A stretch of 44,566 nt of DNA from Gordonia sp. ABSL11-1 (lineage in GTDB: Bacteria > Actinomycetota > Actinomycetes > Mycobacteriales > Mycobacteriaceae): the NCBI RefSeq assembly GCF_030315685.1, contig NZ_JASXSI010000033.1, positions 1 to 44,566 on the forward strand. Reading direction: 5' to 3'. A program made the translations under genes and the position numbers. Positions 1 to 7,818 of the stretch are shown here, one piece after another. The notes beneath the pieces were generated by a model. That model worked only from the letters and a program-made list of their open reading frames with translations, was not told the origin of the DNA and made no database searches. Positions within the stretch are counted from its first letter, which is position 1, and each line of letters opens with the position of its first letter.

Positions 1-97
1 CTCGGACACCACAACACGCCCCGACCACAGAACTCGATCCTCAAACCACAATTCCGATCAGTTCACCAGCCCACCGGTACCACACGAAAGTTCGAGG

Positions 98-800
98 TTA
101 GTAGTCGTATGGTGCGATGTCGGTGGCGACGAGGCTGAGGTGCTGGGCATCGATAGCGCCTGGCAGGTAGTTGAAGTACTCCGGTGAGGTCACCAAACGA
201 TCTGGGTCGATTCCGTGTACTTGCCAGACATCGACCGGGCCGCCGGTGTTGTTCATCCTGATAAAGAAGTCGCGTTCGAATGCACCGCACGCGATGAAGC
301 ACCCCTCCAGTTCAGGCTTGCGGCTGCCGGCGATACCGGGAGCAGCGCCCATCCGGCGAACATCGAGCCCATGAGCGGCGATCGAGTCACGGTTAACCAC
401 CGAGGACACGTGGAAGAATTCGCCCGCAGCCAACGTCCGACCTCCTCTGATTCTCGTTTCCGTGGCGGCAGTATGGCTCTGTGAGGTGTGCCGGAGCCAG
501 TCACACGCCGCCGCGGTTGATACTCCGCGCCGTTGCTGAGCGGAATACTCTATGACGTACGCGATGTCGGTGTCCAGCGGTAATCGTCGGTGCGACACCA
601 CTGGGTGGGGCCGTCGTCGATGTGGATGGTGTCGAGGTTGAGCCACCACGTCGCATCAGGGTCCCAGCCGGCCAGCACGCTGGCCCCGTCGTGTTCGTCG
701 ACGGCAGTGGCGATGCCGGCGGTGCGCAGGGAGCCCCACACCGGTAAGGTGCACGCCGTCGAAGTCGGCGGCGACCGCGGTCCTCAGCCAGGTTCCCGCA
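98..800 (-). pseudogene. frameshifted ART-like or unknown protein gene
   Basis: Coding-like sequence continues through three reading frames on the minus strand. The C-terminal piece (about 98-580) has the stretches FFHVSSVVNRDSIAAHGLD and FFIRMNNTGGPVDVW. The middle piece (about 578-741) has GWDPDATWWLNLDTIHIDDG. A weaker upstream piece holds WLRTAVAADFDGVHLTG. The frames switch near 735 and near 578, so no single start-to-stop frame exists. The 'FHVSS...NR.SI..HGLD' pattern is reminiscent of the N-terminal strand of KptA/ART-fold proteins, but I do not recognise the family securely. The stop is TAA at 98-100. Either this is a decayed gene or the sequence has two indel errors. It heads a run of small accessory genes. 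Confidence 0.5.
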
Positions 801-880
801 CGGCCCGCCGGACACCCCCTCGATACGATACCTCCGCCTATGTGACGTGAATGGCACCGACAGGTGAGAACTGTCGGCGC

Positions 881-1387
881 CTACTGGATCGCCGGTGAGG
901 GCGACCACCGGGGAAGGCACGCACGCATCCATACCTCACGCAGCGCGACAGCGGCGAGTACGAGCAGCATCGAGATCACGGTGTGCGGTTGAGCCATGAC
1001 GGAGTCGGGCGTGGCCACCACGAACAGTCCCAGCGCGGCGAACGGCACCAGCACCGTCACCACACCGGTGATCATCCGTCCCGACGCGCACGCGTCGATC
1101 AGGGCGGTGACCACCACGACGATGAACGCGATCAACGCATAGACGCCGGGGTCGTGCCACCACTGCGTGTAGGCGGGCTGCCATGCCACATCGACATATC
1201 CGGCGCCGCCGACGCGGGTCAGCGGGGCAAACATGGTCCATCCGCAGTCGGGGCCGAATGACGCCGCGATGCTCTGGTGGGTGTTCCACCAGTTGATTCC
1301 GCCGGCGAACAGAGTGGCGACGACGAAGACCCACCACCCGCCGTGGCCGACGGTACGGGACCACCGAGCTATCCGTGCGCGCGTCAT
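881..1387 (-). CDS. small polytopic membrane protein, unknown function
   Basis: 168 residues with about four hydrophobic segments: near residues 17-33 (GGWWVFVVATLFAGGINWW), 82-97 (VYALIAFIVVVVTALI), 104-124 (MITGVVTVLVPFAALGLFVVA) and 134-150 (TVISMLLVLAAVALREV). The region between the first two (about residues 35-80) has a Cys and several Trp and probably lies outside the membrane. I do not recognise a family. The start is ATG; no strong ribosome-binding site is visible. It sits among short orphan genes that look like toxin-immunity accessory genes, where small membrane proteins are common, but no function can be assigned. Confidence 0.65.
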   Translation of the reverse strand: MTRARIARWSRTVGHGGWWVFVVATLFAGGINWWNTHQSIAASFGPDCGWTMFAPLTRVGGAGYVDVAWQPAYTQWWHDPGVYALIAFIVVVVTALIDACASGRMITGVVTVLVPFAALGLFVVATPDSVMAQPHTVISMLLVLAAVALREVWMRACLPRWSPSPAIQ

Positions 1388-1486
1388 GAGAACGACTATG
1401 CCTCATCGACACAGCGACTCATGCGTGGTTGTCGGCGCCGCCGAAGGGTGGCCACGACGTCGAGGTGAAGCTTGCTGAGTCGGTGA

Positions 1487-1744
1487 TTAATCGAGGTAGC
1501 CGGTGTCGGAGTTGATCTGCGACAGGAAGTCGCGGATGGACTGCTCGTGTTGGGTGCGGGTCAGGATCGGTGGAGGCGGATGTGGGCGGAGTCCACTGGC
1601 CTGGTTCAGGGTGGTGCTGAACCCGTAGTCGGGGTTCGGGCCTGAGATCCAGTCGTAGGCGTACTGCCCTTCGGCGGGTCGGCAGGTGACGGTGAACGTC
1701 TCGCCATCGACGATCAGGGTCACGACGTCGTCGTCCGTACTCAC
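1487..1744 (-). CDS. small orphan protein, possible immunity-type protein
   Basis: 85 residues. I chose the GTG start because it overlaps the TGA stop of the upstream gene by four bases (GTGA), the usual coupling in this window; an in-frame extension further upstream would run deep into that gene in a non-coding frame. The protein begins VSTDDDVVTLIVDGETFTV and continues with an aromatic segment (AYDWISGPNPDYGF) and a polar C-terminus. No signal peptide or membrane segment is seen and I recognise no family. The translational coupling implies that it works with, or is co-expressed with, the 229-residue protein upstream. Confidence 0.6.
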   Translation of the reverse strand: MSTDDDVVTLIVDGETFTVTCRPAEGQYAYDWISGPNPDYGFSTTLNQASGLRPHPPPPILTRTQHEQSIRDFLSQINSDTGYLD

Positions 1745-2430
1745 GAAGCGGACCTGACATTGGCCCAGCCGACCGTGCGGGCGTGATCGAGCAGTCTTCG
1801 TTCCACGTGAGGGCGGTCGTCCGGAGCGGTTCGCCACTGCTCGACCAGGGTGCGTAGCGCGGCCGGTCCTGGCCCTTTGCCTGGTAATGATGTTGTGTCA
1901 GCGGGGTTTCCACTCCAGATGTGGGCTCCGATCACGGGGTGGACGAATCCGTCGCTGATGCGCGCTGACATCATCCGGCTGAATGCTCGATGCGCGGCGT
2001 GGCTGACTGCAATGCGCCGTTCGGTGGGATCGCCTGGTTCGCCACCGAGTGTGATAAGCAGGTCGTGGGCGAGGTGCTGCCTGCGCTCGGGAAGCCGATA
2101 CGAGCGTGTCCGGGCGGGTTCGTCGTCGATCTCGGCCCACTGTCCGAGTGCAGTATCGACTGCGGCGTGTACCTCGGGCGGGATGAGCGCAGGTGTCAGA
2201 TCACGACTCTCCCGGGTCAGCGCGAGGTAGGTGGTGGCGCCATAGGCAAAGGTGTCCCAGCTGCCTTCGTCGAAGGCGAAGCAGGTGGCGCGGTGGATGA
2301 ACGAGTCGAAGGCGTCGCGGTGAAACGGTGAGCGACGGCGCAGACCGTCGGCCTGCCACACGGTCAGTCCGCCCCGCATGACCAGGCCGTCAAGCACCCG
2401 GAATTCGATATCGACAAGTCCCACAGACAT
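1741..2430 (-). CDS. hypothetical protein, 229 aa
   Basis: Soluble protein with no recognisable domain. The N-terminal part is mixed alpha/beta in character (MSVGLVDIEFRVLDGLVMRG) and the C-terminal half is rich in Arg and His (ERRQHLAHDLLITLGG, RPHVERRLLDHARTVGW), consistent with a helical bundle. It is the first gene of a two-gene unit with the 85-residue gene that overlaps its stop. Its start lies only about 21 bases from the divergently transcribed DUF2716 gene, so the two promoters must overlap. I cannot assign a function; an accessory or immunity role is suggested only by its neighbours. Confidence 0.6.
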   Translation of the reverse strand: MSVGLVDIEFRVLDGLVMRGGLTVWQADGLRRRSPFHRDAFDSFIHRATCFAFDEGSWDTFAYGATTYLALTRESRDLTPALIPPEVHAAVDTALGQWAEIDDEPARTRSYRLPERRQHLAHDLLITLGGEPGDPTERRIAVSHAAHRAFSRMMSARISDGFVHPVIGAHIWSGNPADTTSLPGKGPGPAALRTLVEQWRTAPDDRPHVERRLLDHARTVGWANVRSAS

Positions 2431-2451
2431 CCACCGTAGCGGGCTGCGACG

Positions 2452-3006
2452 ATGTGGGGTGTGATGCGCAGAACGCTCGATTTCAGTCGCCCGCTGCCTG
2501 CGGGGTGGAGTGAACTATCGCCGGAGGACAGTTCTCGCGCATGGTCGCGGTTCGCCGAGCGATTCGGGGGGTTACGGCCCAGCATCGGCCCCGTGGAGTG
2601 GCCGGCAATTCGCGAGCCGACACCATCGGTGACGTTCGACCTGAGCGTGGCTACGGCGACGCCCGGTCTGTGGGCGGCCCGCGGTGATGCGATCAACGCC
2701 GAGGCCCTGCGGTGTTTTCTGACCGCCTTCGACGATCCGGAATGGGTAGTGCTGGATTGGCAACACCCCAGCTACCAGTTGGATGCGGCAGTGCACGCAG
2801 CCACCGAGGACACCGAGTGGCGAGTCAGCGTGTACCCGAATGGCGACTACTACACGTTCGCGCGACCCGATTTCAGCGAGGGAACCTTCGGCCATCCGTG
2901 GGAACGCACTCTGTGCGTGTTCGGTCCGAGACTGGTTGAGACACTCGGCCATACCCTGTCGACCTGGCTGCCCCGCACCCGAGTCGACGGACAACCAGTC
3001 GACTAG
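2452..3006 (+). CDS. DUF2716 domain-containing protein
   Basis: 184 residues. The C-terminal half carries the features I associate with DUF2716: a 'WRVSVYPNGDYYTFARPDF' strand pair followed by EGTFGHPWERTLCVFG and then a helix leading to LPRTR. The first third reads LSPEDSSRAWSRFAERFG, a typical N-terminal helix of these proteins. Function is unknown; members are scattered in actinobacterial genomes, often near other orphan genes. An alternative ATG at 2464, four codons in, has a better-placed GGGG sequence upstream and may be the true start. It is divergent from the 229-residue gene. Family assignment is from memory of the motif, not from a search. Confidence 0.65.
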   Translation: MWGVMRRTLDFSRPLPAGWSELSPEDSSRAWSRFAERFGGLRPSIGPVEWPAIREPTPSVTFDLSVATATPGLWAARGDAINAEALRCFLTAFDDPEWVVLDWQHPSYQLDAAVHAATEDTEWRVSVYPNGDYYTFARPDFSEGTFGHPWERTLCVFGPRLVETLGHTLSTWLPRTRVDGQPVD

Positions 3007-3037
3007 CAGTCGCGCCCCGGAAAGACTGCGGGCACAA

Positions 3038-3146
3038 TCACCTGAGGTCCTCGGAGCCTACTTCTGGGACCAGGTCGACCAGCACACCGATGTCAGCTCG
3101 GGTGATGTCGGGCGTGTCACGATCGACGGCGTCGTCGAGTGCGGCG
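3038..3146 (-). pseudogene. C-terminal scrap of an unidentified gene
   Basis: A minus-strand open frame ending with a stop at 3038 reads TAALDDAVDRDTPDITRADI and then GVLVDLVPEVGSEDLR. It has coding-like composition over about 36 residues. It loses any sensible upstream sequence exactly where the 275-bp duplicated HEAT fragment begins (3147). I read it as the 3' end of a gene truncated by the recombination that placed the duplicate next to it. It is too short to identify. Confidence 0.35.
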
Positions 3147-3421
3147 GTGCCACCTACTGCGGCAGCTTCTTCAACGTTGCCTTTGCCTGCTTGCGGACCT
3201 CGCTGTCCGAATCGCCAACGTAACGCTCGATCGCGGGGCGCAGGCCGGTAGGCAGTGGTGTGAACTGCCGAATGTACTTGATGCCCAATGCGCGCACGCT
3301 CGGGTCGTCGATCTGGTCCACCACGATGTGCAGGCCGTCGTCGGTACCTTGCTCGATGAGCCATTCCAGCAGCGCCGCCCGTCCAGATCCGAGGGTTCGG
3401 TCGGCTGCCAGCGTCGCGATG
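3147..3421 (-). pseudogene. duplicated 3' fragment of HEAT-repeat gene
   Basis: This encodes the last 88 or so residues of the HEAT-like protein at 4682-5389 (from IATLAADRTLGSGRAALLEW to the common end QAKATLKKLPQ), in the same orientation. The two copies differ at five of 275 bases, giving three amino-acid changes (for example LRIVLDQ versus LHIVVDQ). Upstream of base 3421 the similarity stops abruptly and no start or N-terminal part is present; the few extra residues up to an ATG at 3441 look non-coding. It is therefore a recent truncated duplicate rather than a functional gene. Confidence 0.75.
3147..3421. repeat. 275-bp direct repeat, copy 1
   Basis: About 98% identical (five mismatches, no gaps) to 4675-4949, at a constant offset of 1528 bases and in the same orientation. 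Both ends are sharp: the left edge begins gtgccacctactgcgg and the right edge ends gtcgcgatg. Confidence 0.9.
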
Positions 3422-3686
3422 AGGAATACGTCTCGCCTCATCGAACAAGGTCGACACCCATGGGCTCATCCCGCTCGGTCGGGAGATCGGATGACCGTCA
3501 TGCACACCGGCGCTTCCACGAGCCAGCGCAATCGTACCTCTGGCTTCGAGAACCTTTCCGGTGAAATGCATTTACGACCGCAATAGGTCGCGCGCCCATT
3601 ACGCTGCAGATCGCACACTTGAGTGAACACTTGCGAGACTGAGCACTTCTCGCCGATGTCCCACCACACCGCGGGAGGCCCACACG

Positions 3687-4304
3687 GTGAATCCACCTAC
3701 CGATAGAGGGGGTATCGGGGGTCCAGACCTCGCGGACGCACATGCCGCGGCATATGTGCTGAACTCCGAGTACGAATCCGTCGTGAACTCGCTGGGCTCT
3801 GAGCAACTCGACGTCGTGGACGCCTGGCAGCGGGATGACCGCACGTACGAGAGGTTCCAAGCCGCCGCACGCGGAAGATCCGACGATCCCGTCGCGATTG
3901 AGATGGCCGACGTGCTCGACCAGGTAGTCGAGCGGCATCTGTTGGACCATACCGTCACCGCCTACCGCGGAATCCGGAACACATCCGACGTCTTCGGGAC
4001 ACTGAGCGCCGACATCGACTCGCTGCGAGGACGGCGGTTCTCACTGCGAGGGTTCTTTGCCACCTCGGTGTTCCGGGCAGTCGCTGTCGAGCAGTTCACG
4101 CGGCCACCGATAGGCGGTGGCGCTGCCCTGCTCGAAGTGACGATCCTGAGCGGAACGAGGGCGCTCTGGGTCGCCGCGGCGGGCGCACGTGAGCTTGCGT
4201 ACCAGGGCGAACTGCTGCTGCCGTCCCGAGTCGTGGCCACGGTGACTGACGTAGATCTCAATAGCGTCATTCCGACCATCCGCGCAACAATTTCGACGCC
4301 GTGA
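3687..4304 (+). CDS. ADP-ribosyltransferase exoenzyme-like protein (putative toxin)
   Basis: 205 residues with the order of motifs of the R-S-E class of mono-ADP-ribosyltransferases (ADPrib_exo_Tox type). The motifs are a helical N-terminal region, Arg94 in VTAYRGIRN, the STS-type strand FFATSV (Thr126-Ser127), and the turn AYQGELLLP with Gln173 and Glu175. The Q-x-E form of the last motif resembles C3-like enzymes that modify Asn/Gln-type targets rather than Arg, though target prediction from this alone is weak. There is no signal peptide and no fused trafficking domain, so export is unexplained. The GTG start is preceded by GGGAGG at 3672-3677. The gene sits between two copies of a 275-bp repeat. 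A truncated polymorphic toxin module or phage-type ART are the alternatives. Confidence 0.72.
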   Translation: MNPPTDRGGIGGPDLADAHAAAYVLNSEYESVVNSLGSEQLDVVDAWQRDDRTYERFQAAARGRSDDPVAIEMADVLDQVVERHLLDHTVTAYRGIRNTSDVFGTLSADIDSLRGRRFSLRGFFATSVFRAVAVEQFTRPPIGGGAALLEVTILSGTRALWVAAAGARELAYQGELLLPSRVVATVTDVDLNSVIPTIRATISTP

Positions 4305-4364
4305 CCTCGGCGTTTCGAAACCCTATGTCGCAAAGTTGCGCTTCGCAGATTACCGTGGAGACTC

Positions 4365-4662
4365 ATGGACGCGGCCGGACCGCGTCCGGCCGGATCTCCC
4401 GGTTACTTCGACGAGTGGTTGGAACGGCACCGTGGGTATTGCGCATCGCCTGTGGGACGACAAGCTCTTCCTGTCTGCCGACGAGGACACGGCGCCCCCC
4501 GCACTCGCAGGTCAGCTACTGTCGGCACTTCACCTACTCGATGCACCGCGGGATGAACAGGTCGAGGGTGTCCGGAATTGGCTTCGGAGCAACGAGCTGA
4601 GCAAGAGTCTCGAGATAAGCCTCTGTCGGCGCGGACTAGGTGACGCGCTGTCGCCTCGCTGA
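4365..4662 (+). pseudogene. frameshifted small gene after the ART toxin, candidate immunity gene
   Basis: A well-placed GTGGAG precedes an ATG at 4365, and the frame reads MDAAGPRPAGSPGYFDEWLE before losing coding character. In the next frame coding-like sequence resumes with WNGTVGIAHRLWDDKLFLSA and runs to NWLRSNELSKSLEISLCRRG and a stop at 4660-4662. The switch is near 4420. Together the two halves would make a protein of about 100 residues. An alternative is an intact 108-residue product from the ATG at 4336, but its first 30 residues look like shadow sequence. Position directly downstream of the ART gene, same strand, suggests an immunity role; that is inference only. Confidence 0.45.
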
Positions 4663-4674
4663 CCGGCTGCTGCC

Positions 4675-4949
4675 GTGCCACCTACTGCGGCAGCTTCTTC
4701 AACGTTGCCTTTGCCTGCTTGCGGACCTCTCTGTCCGAATCGCCGACGTAACGCTCGATCGCGGGGCGCAGGCCGGTAGGCAGTGGTGTGAACTGCCGAA
4801 TGTACTTGATGCCCAATGCGCGCACGCTCGGGTCGTCGATCTGGTCCAGCACGATGCGCAGGCCGTCGTCGGTACCTTGCTCGATGAGCCATTCCAGCAG
4901 CGCCGCCCGTCCGGATCCGAGGGTTCGGTCGGCTGCCAGCGTCGCGATG
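4675..4949. repeat. 275-bp direct repeat, copy 2 (in intact HEAT gene)
   Basis: This copy lies in the 3' part of the HEAT-like gene and is the probable source of copy 1 at 3147-3421, since only here does the open frame continue upstream. Confidence 0.9.
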
Positions 4950-5389
4950 CGATCGTGGTCAGTCGGCACGGCCAGGTAGCGGAGAGCGTTGCCGATCGCG
5001 AACAGGGTTCCTGGGCTCATCTGAGGTTGTCGGTAGTACTCGTCCATCAGCAGCGGCACGGCCTCGGTGCCCATCGCGTCGATGGTGGTCAGCGCCCGAA
5101 TAATTCCACTTCGGAAGCGCCCCAGGTCCTTCGGATCGGTCAGCGGCACTCGCTCGTCGAGATGTTGGAGCCAATCAATGAGCACCGGGACGACGCTCGG
5201 GTAGCGCTGAGTGGTGTTGACGAGGTCGGTGATGCTGCTGAACTGCAGGCCGTCCTTCTTGGCCGCTTTGGCAATGTCCTTCCCTATCAGCTCATGCGAC
5301 CTGGTCCACTCCGGAGTCACGGCCATACCTAGATCAAGTCCATCCTCGTCACGGGCAACTCCCGCGCTACGTCGGTACCCCTCGGCCAT
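4682..5389 (-). CDS. HEAT-repeat-like protein
   Basis: 235 residues made of helical pairs typical of HEAT/Armadillo-like proteins, e.g. SVVPVLIDWLQHLDER, FRSGIIRALTTIDAMGTEAV, RAALLEWLIEQGTDDGLRIV, VRALGIKYIRQFTPLPTGLR and DREVRKQAKATLKKL. Such proteins are scaffolds or binding proteins with no catalytic residues. No signal peptide. An internal Met at residue 22 (MAVTPEWTRSHELIG) is a possible alternative start; no clear Shine-Dalgarno separates the two. Its 3' quarter is duplicated at 3147-3421, on the other side of the ART gene. HEAT proteins occur among immunity proteins of polymorphic toxin systems, so this could be one, but nothing here proves it. Confidence 0.7.
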   Translation of the reverse strand: MAEGYRRSAGVARDEDGLDLGMAVTPEWTRSHELIGKDIAKAAKKDGLQFSSITDLVNTTQRYPSVVPVLIDWLQHLDERVPLTDPKDLGRFRSGIIRALTTIDAMGTEAVPLLMDEYYRQPQMSPGTLFAIGNALRYLAVPTDHDRIATLAADRTLGSGRAALLEWLIEQGTDDGLRIVLDQIDDPSVRALGIKYIRQFTPLPTGLRPAIERYVGDSDREVRKQAKATLKKLPQ

Positions 5390-5534
5390 CCCCGCGACCG
5401 CCGCGGGAGGTTCGGCATGCTGTCGCGTCGTCGACGACGTGTCCTACAGCACGTGAGAGTGTAATGGCAGTCGGGCCGGGCAAGGAAGCGTCCGGCATGA
5501 CGAGCACAGTCACACTATCGAAGGGCCCGGCGAA

Positions 5535-6116
5535 ATGGAGTGGACGTTCGAACGGCTGTCCAGCGGCCTGTGGCAGCCTGGTCTGGTCGGCTCGTACTTC
5601 GCCGATCGCGGACTGTCCGGAGTGTCTGGAAACTCGGGACTTCTACGTTTTCATGACGATCAATCCGGACCTATTGCCCAGCGCTTTGTCGACGGCGCTT
5701 TCGGTGGGATCGGCGTGCGCGCTGATGTTTTCGCTTTCGACTGGCGCGCTCGACAGTTCGCAGTCAGCACCTGTTTCGATGCTGAAGGCAACTACACCGG
5801 CGGAGGTCAGCCAGGGACAATCGTCACGCTCGACCCGTTCGATATGGTCACCGAGCCCTGGGGGTGCGGCCATCCGCAGACCGACGAGCTTCTGTGGCTG
5901 TTCGCGCTCGCTGAGACCGCCCGCATGACCTTTGATCCACAGTCCTACGACGAGTTCAGTTGGGCGGCAACGCTCACCACAGGTGAGCTGGCGGTGTTCG
6001 CTGCCCCGTTCGTCGGCATGGTGGTTCTCAACGGCTACGCGATCTGGGTGGTGTGGCGGCGAAAGTACCGACAGCAAGACACACTCACCCAGGTCAGCAC
6101 AACAGGATCCGGATAA
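5535..6116 (+). CDS. hypothetical protein, possible SMI1/Tdi1-like immunity protein
   Basis: 193 residues. The centre reads SGNSGLLRFHDDQSG and then VFAFDWRARQFAVSTC, followed by VTLDPFDMVTEPWG. This resembles the beta-sheet layout of SMI1/KNR4 and DUF1851 (T6SS immunity Tdi1-like) proteins, but I cannot make a firm match. Residues about 153-173 (GELAVFAAPFVGMVVLNGYAI) are hydrophobic and could be buried or membrane-associated; the tail is basic and polar. The ATG is preceded by GAAGGG at a usable distance. It is transcribed convergently with the large gene downstream. Family call is weak; existence of the gene is more certain than its function. Confidence 0.55.
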   Translation: MEWTFERLSSGLWQPGLVGSYFADRGLSGVSGNSGLLRFHDDQSGPIAQRFVDGAFGGIGVRADVFAFDWRARQFAVSTCFDAEGNYTGGGQPGTIVTLDPFDMVTEPWGCGHPQTDELLWLFALAETARMTFDPQSYDEFSWAATLTTGELAVFAAPFVGMVVLNGYAIWVVWRRKYRQQDTLTQVSTTGSG

Positions 6117-6161
6117 CGCTGGTGCCACCGTGACCGGCCGGCGGAAGCATCGTTGCGTGCA

Positions 6162-7715
6162 TCAGGTCTGCGCGTGGTCGTGCCAGTAGGCAGCGATGTC
6201 GCTGGTCTGTTTGAGGACTTCTCCCGGTGAGAGTGGGCTGGGCCAGATGGTGATGAGGTAGCTGTCGATCATGGCGCCGGTATCGGCCTCGCGCGCGGCG
6301 GTCATGTGGGTGGCGCTGTAGCGCAGCCGATAGGTGCCCGGCGACAGGGGCAGCTCGATGTCGGGCTCACTCGTGCCCCACCCGGTCAACGTCAGTGGCG
6401 TGTCAACAGCCAGCGGAGCTTCGACAATCTCCTCCCACGACGTGTCGACATCCGGCCTGTCTCCAGCGGTTTCGACCGTGACAGCAACAGTGCCGGTGTG
6501 CAGGCCGGTGGTGAACTTGATCGGTGCGACACTGGTGTCGACCAGACCGTTGCCGGGGTCCAGGCCGGCGGCCAGTGCCGGGATGTCGTCGGTGTAGTCG
6601 GCCGGCGACGACAGATAGAACTGCATGTAGGCCACCGGCACCGGACCGGAGTACAGCTCGCCGCTGGCGCCGATCGTTCCTGGGCTCGACAACTGATGTT
6701 CGCGAGCTGCTGTGGCGGCGGTGGTCTCAGCGATGACCTCGGCGGGATCGCGGGGCGGCGTGACCGCGGGGATGGATTCAAGGACACGACGAGCATCGTC
6801 GTCGTCGATCTGGCCGGGTGTGAAGCGCAGTTCCCGCACCCAGGTGTCATCGGACATGCTCACCACACCCTGTAGATGCGAACTGTAATCGGTGAGCGGA
6901 TCTTCGGTGCCCGCCAGCCACTGGCGGAACACTATCTGCGGCCCCACCGCATGGATCATCATGGCCATGGCCCCGGTCTCGGGGTCTCCGTCCATGACCT
7001 GCGTGTTCAGCGTGGTCGGGAACCACGTCGGTTCCGGTCGCGGCAGGTCGGCCAACAACCGTTGCTTCTCTTCATGTTCGGCGATGTGTCGGGCGGTCTC
7101 GTCTTCATGCTCGATGCAGTCGCCGTGCCACGAGAACAGCTCGCTGTCGAACTCCTCGTCAAGGTGGTGTTCGAGGACTTCGAGTCCCGGATCGGTGGGC
7201 GAGTGCCAGCCGATGATGAATCCGGTCTCGGCGTCGATGACGAAGGTCTGCGCCGGATAGTGCTGATGAGCGTCGAACTGCACCTCCCAGCCGGCACGGC
7301 CAGCGATCACAATCTCGGCGATCGACACCGGATCTCCCACCGTGTAGCCGTTCACCGCATCCGACGAGCCCGGAAAAGGCCAGTACGTCGGGCCATTCAG
7401 CAGCATCCGCGAATGAAACCCGCTGTACATCGCCATCACGCGAGCCGCGCGCGAGGTGTGGACCATGCCCTCCGGCGTGTTGCGGTACTCCCCCTCCTCG
7501 TTGGTGATGAGCCGCACACCGCGCCGGTCCTCATCGCGCCACCGACACGGCGGATCCGCCCAGAACCGTTCGATCGCACCGGTGTCGAGACGCCGTACCG
7601 AAGCACGCACCGAACGTCCAGCAGTCCCATAATTCAGCGCACGAATCCGTCGCCACGACTCCACCATCAGCACACCATAGACGAGGGCCGTCCCGGCAAA
7701 CGCGAACGTCGACAT
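6162..7715 (-). CDS. membrane-anchored hypothetical protein, about 517 aa
   Basis: The N-terminus has one hydrophobic segment (FAFAGTALVYGVLMVESWRR, residues about 4-20) followed by a basic stretch. This is consistent with an uncleaved anchor. Residues about 40-300 form a first soluble region with strands such as WEVQFDAHQHYPAQTFVIDA and TGFIIGWHSPTDPGLEVLEH, recalling lipoprotein/MucB-like folds that bind ligands, but with no certain family. The last 170 residues form a second beta-rich domain ending LPLSPGTYRLRYSATHM. Acidic, Asp/Glu-rich overall. A GTG one codon earlier (7718) could also serve as start. No homologue is recognised; neighbours are accessory genes. Confidence 0.6.
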   Translation of the reverse strand: MSTFAFAGTALVYGVLMVESWRRIRALNYGTAGRSVRASVRRLDTGAIERFWADPPCRWRDEDRRGVRLITNEEGEYRNTPEGMVHTSRAARVMAMYSGFHSRMLLNGPTYWPFPGSSDAVNGYTVGDPVSIAEIVIAGRAGWEVQFDAHQHYPAQTFVIDAETGFIIGWHSPTDPGLEVLEHHLDEEFDSELFSWHGDCIEHEDETARHIAEHEEKQRLLADLPRPEPTWFPTTLNTQVMDGDPETGAMAMMIHAVGPQIVFRQWLAGTEDPLTDYSSHLQGVVSMSDDTWVRELRFTPGQIDDDDARRVLESIPAVTPPRDPAEVIAETTAATAAREHQLSSPGTIGASGELYSGPVPVAYMQFYLSSPADYTDDIPALAAGLDPGNGLVDTSVAPIKFTTGLHTGTVAVTVETAGDRPDVDTSWEEIVEAPLAVDTPLTLTGWGTSEPDIELPLSPGTYRLRYSATHMTAAREADTGAMIDSYLITIWPSPLSPGEVLKQTSDIAAYWHDHAQT

Positions 7716-7818
7716 CACGATGGAGAGCCGTTCACGGCCGACGATCCCGTCCGGTCATCCACCGGGCCGAACCGTCGCCGATCGGCGTGAATGCGCGCAT
7801 CGGCAGGGGCGTACACGG

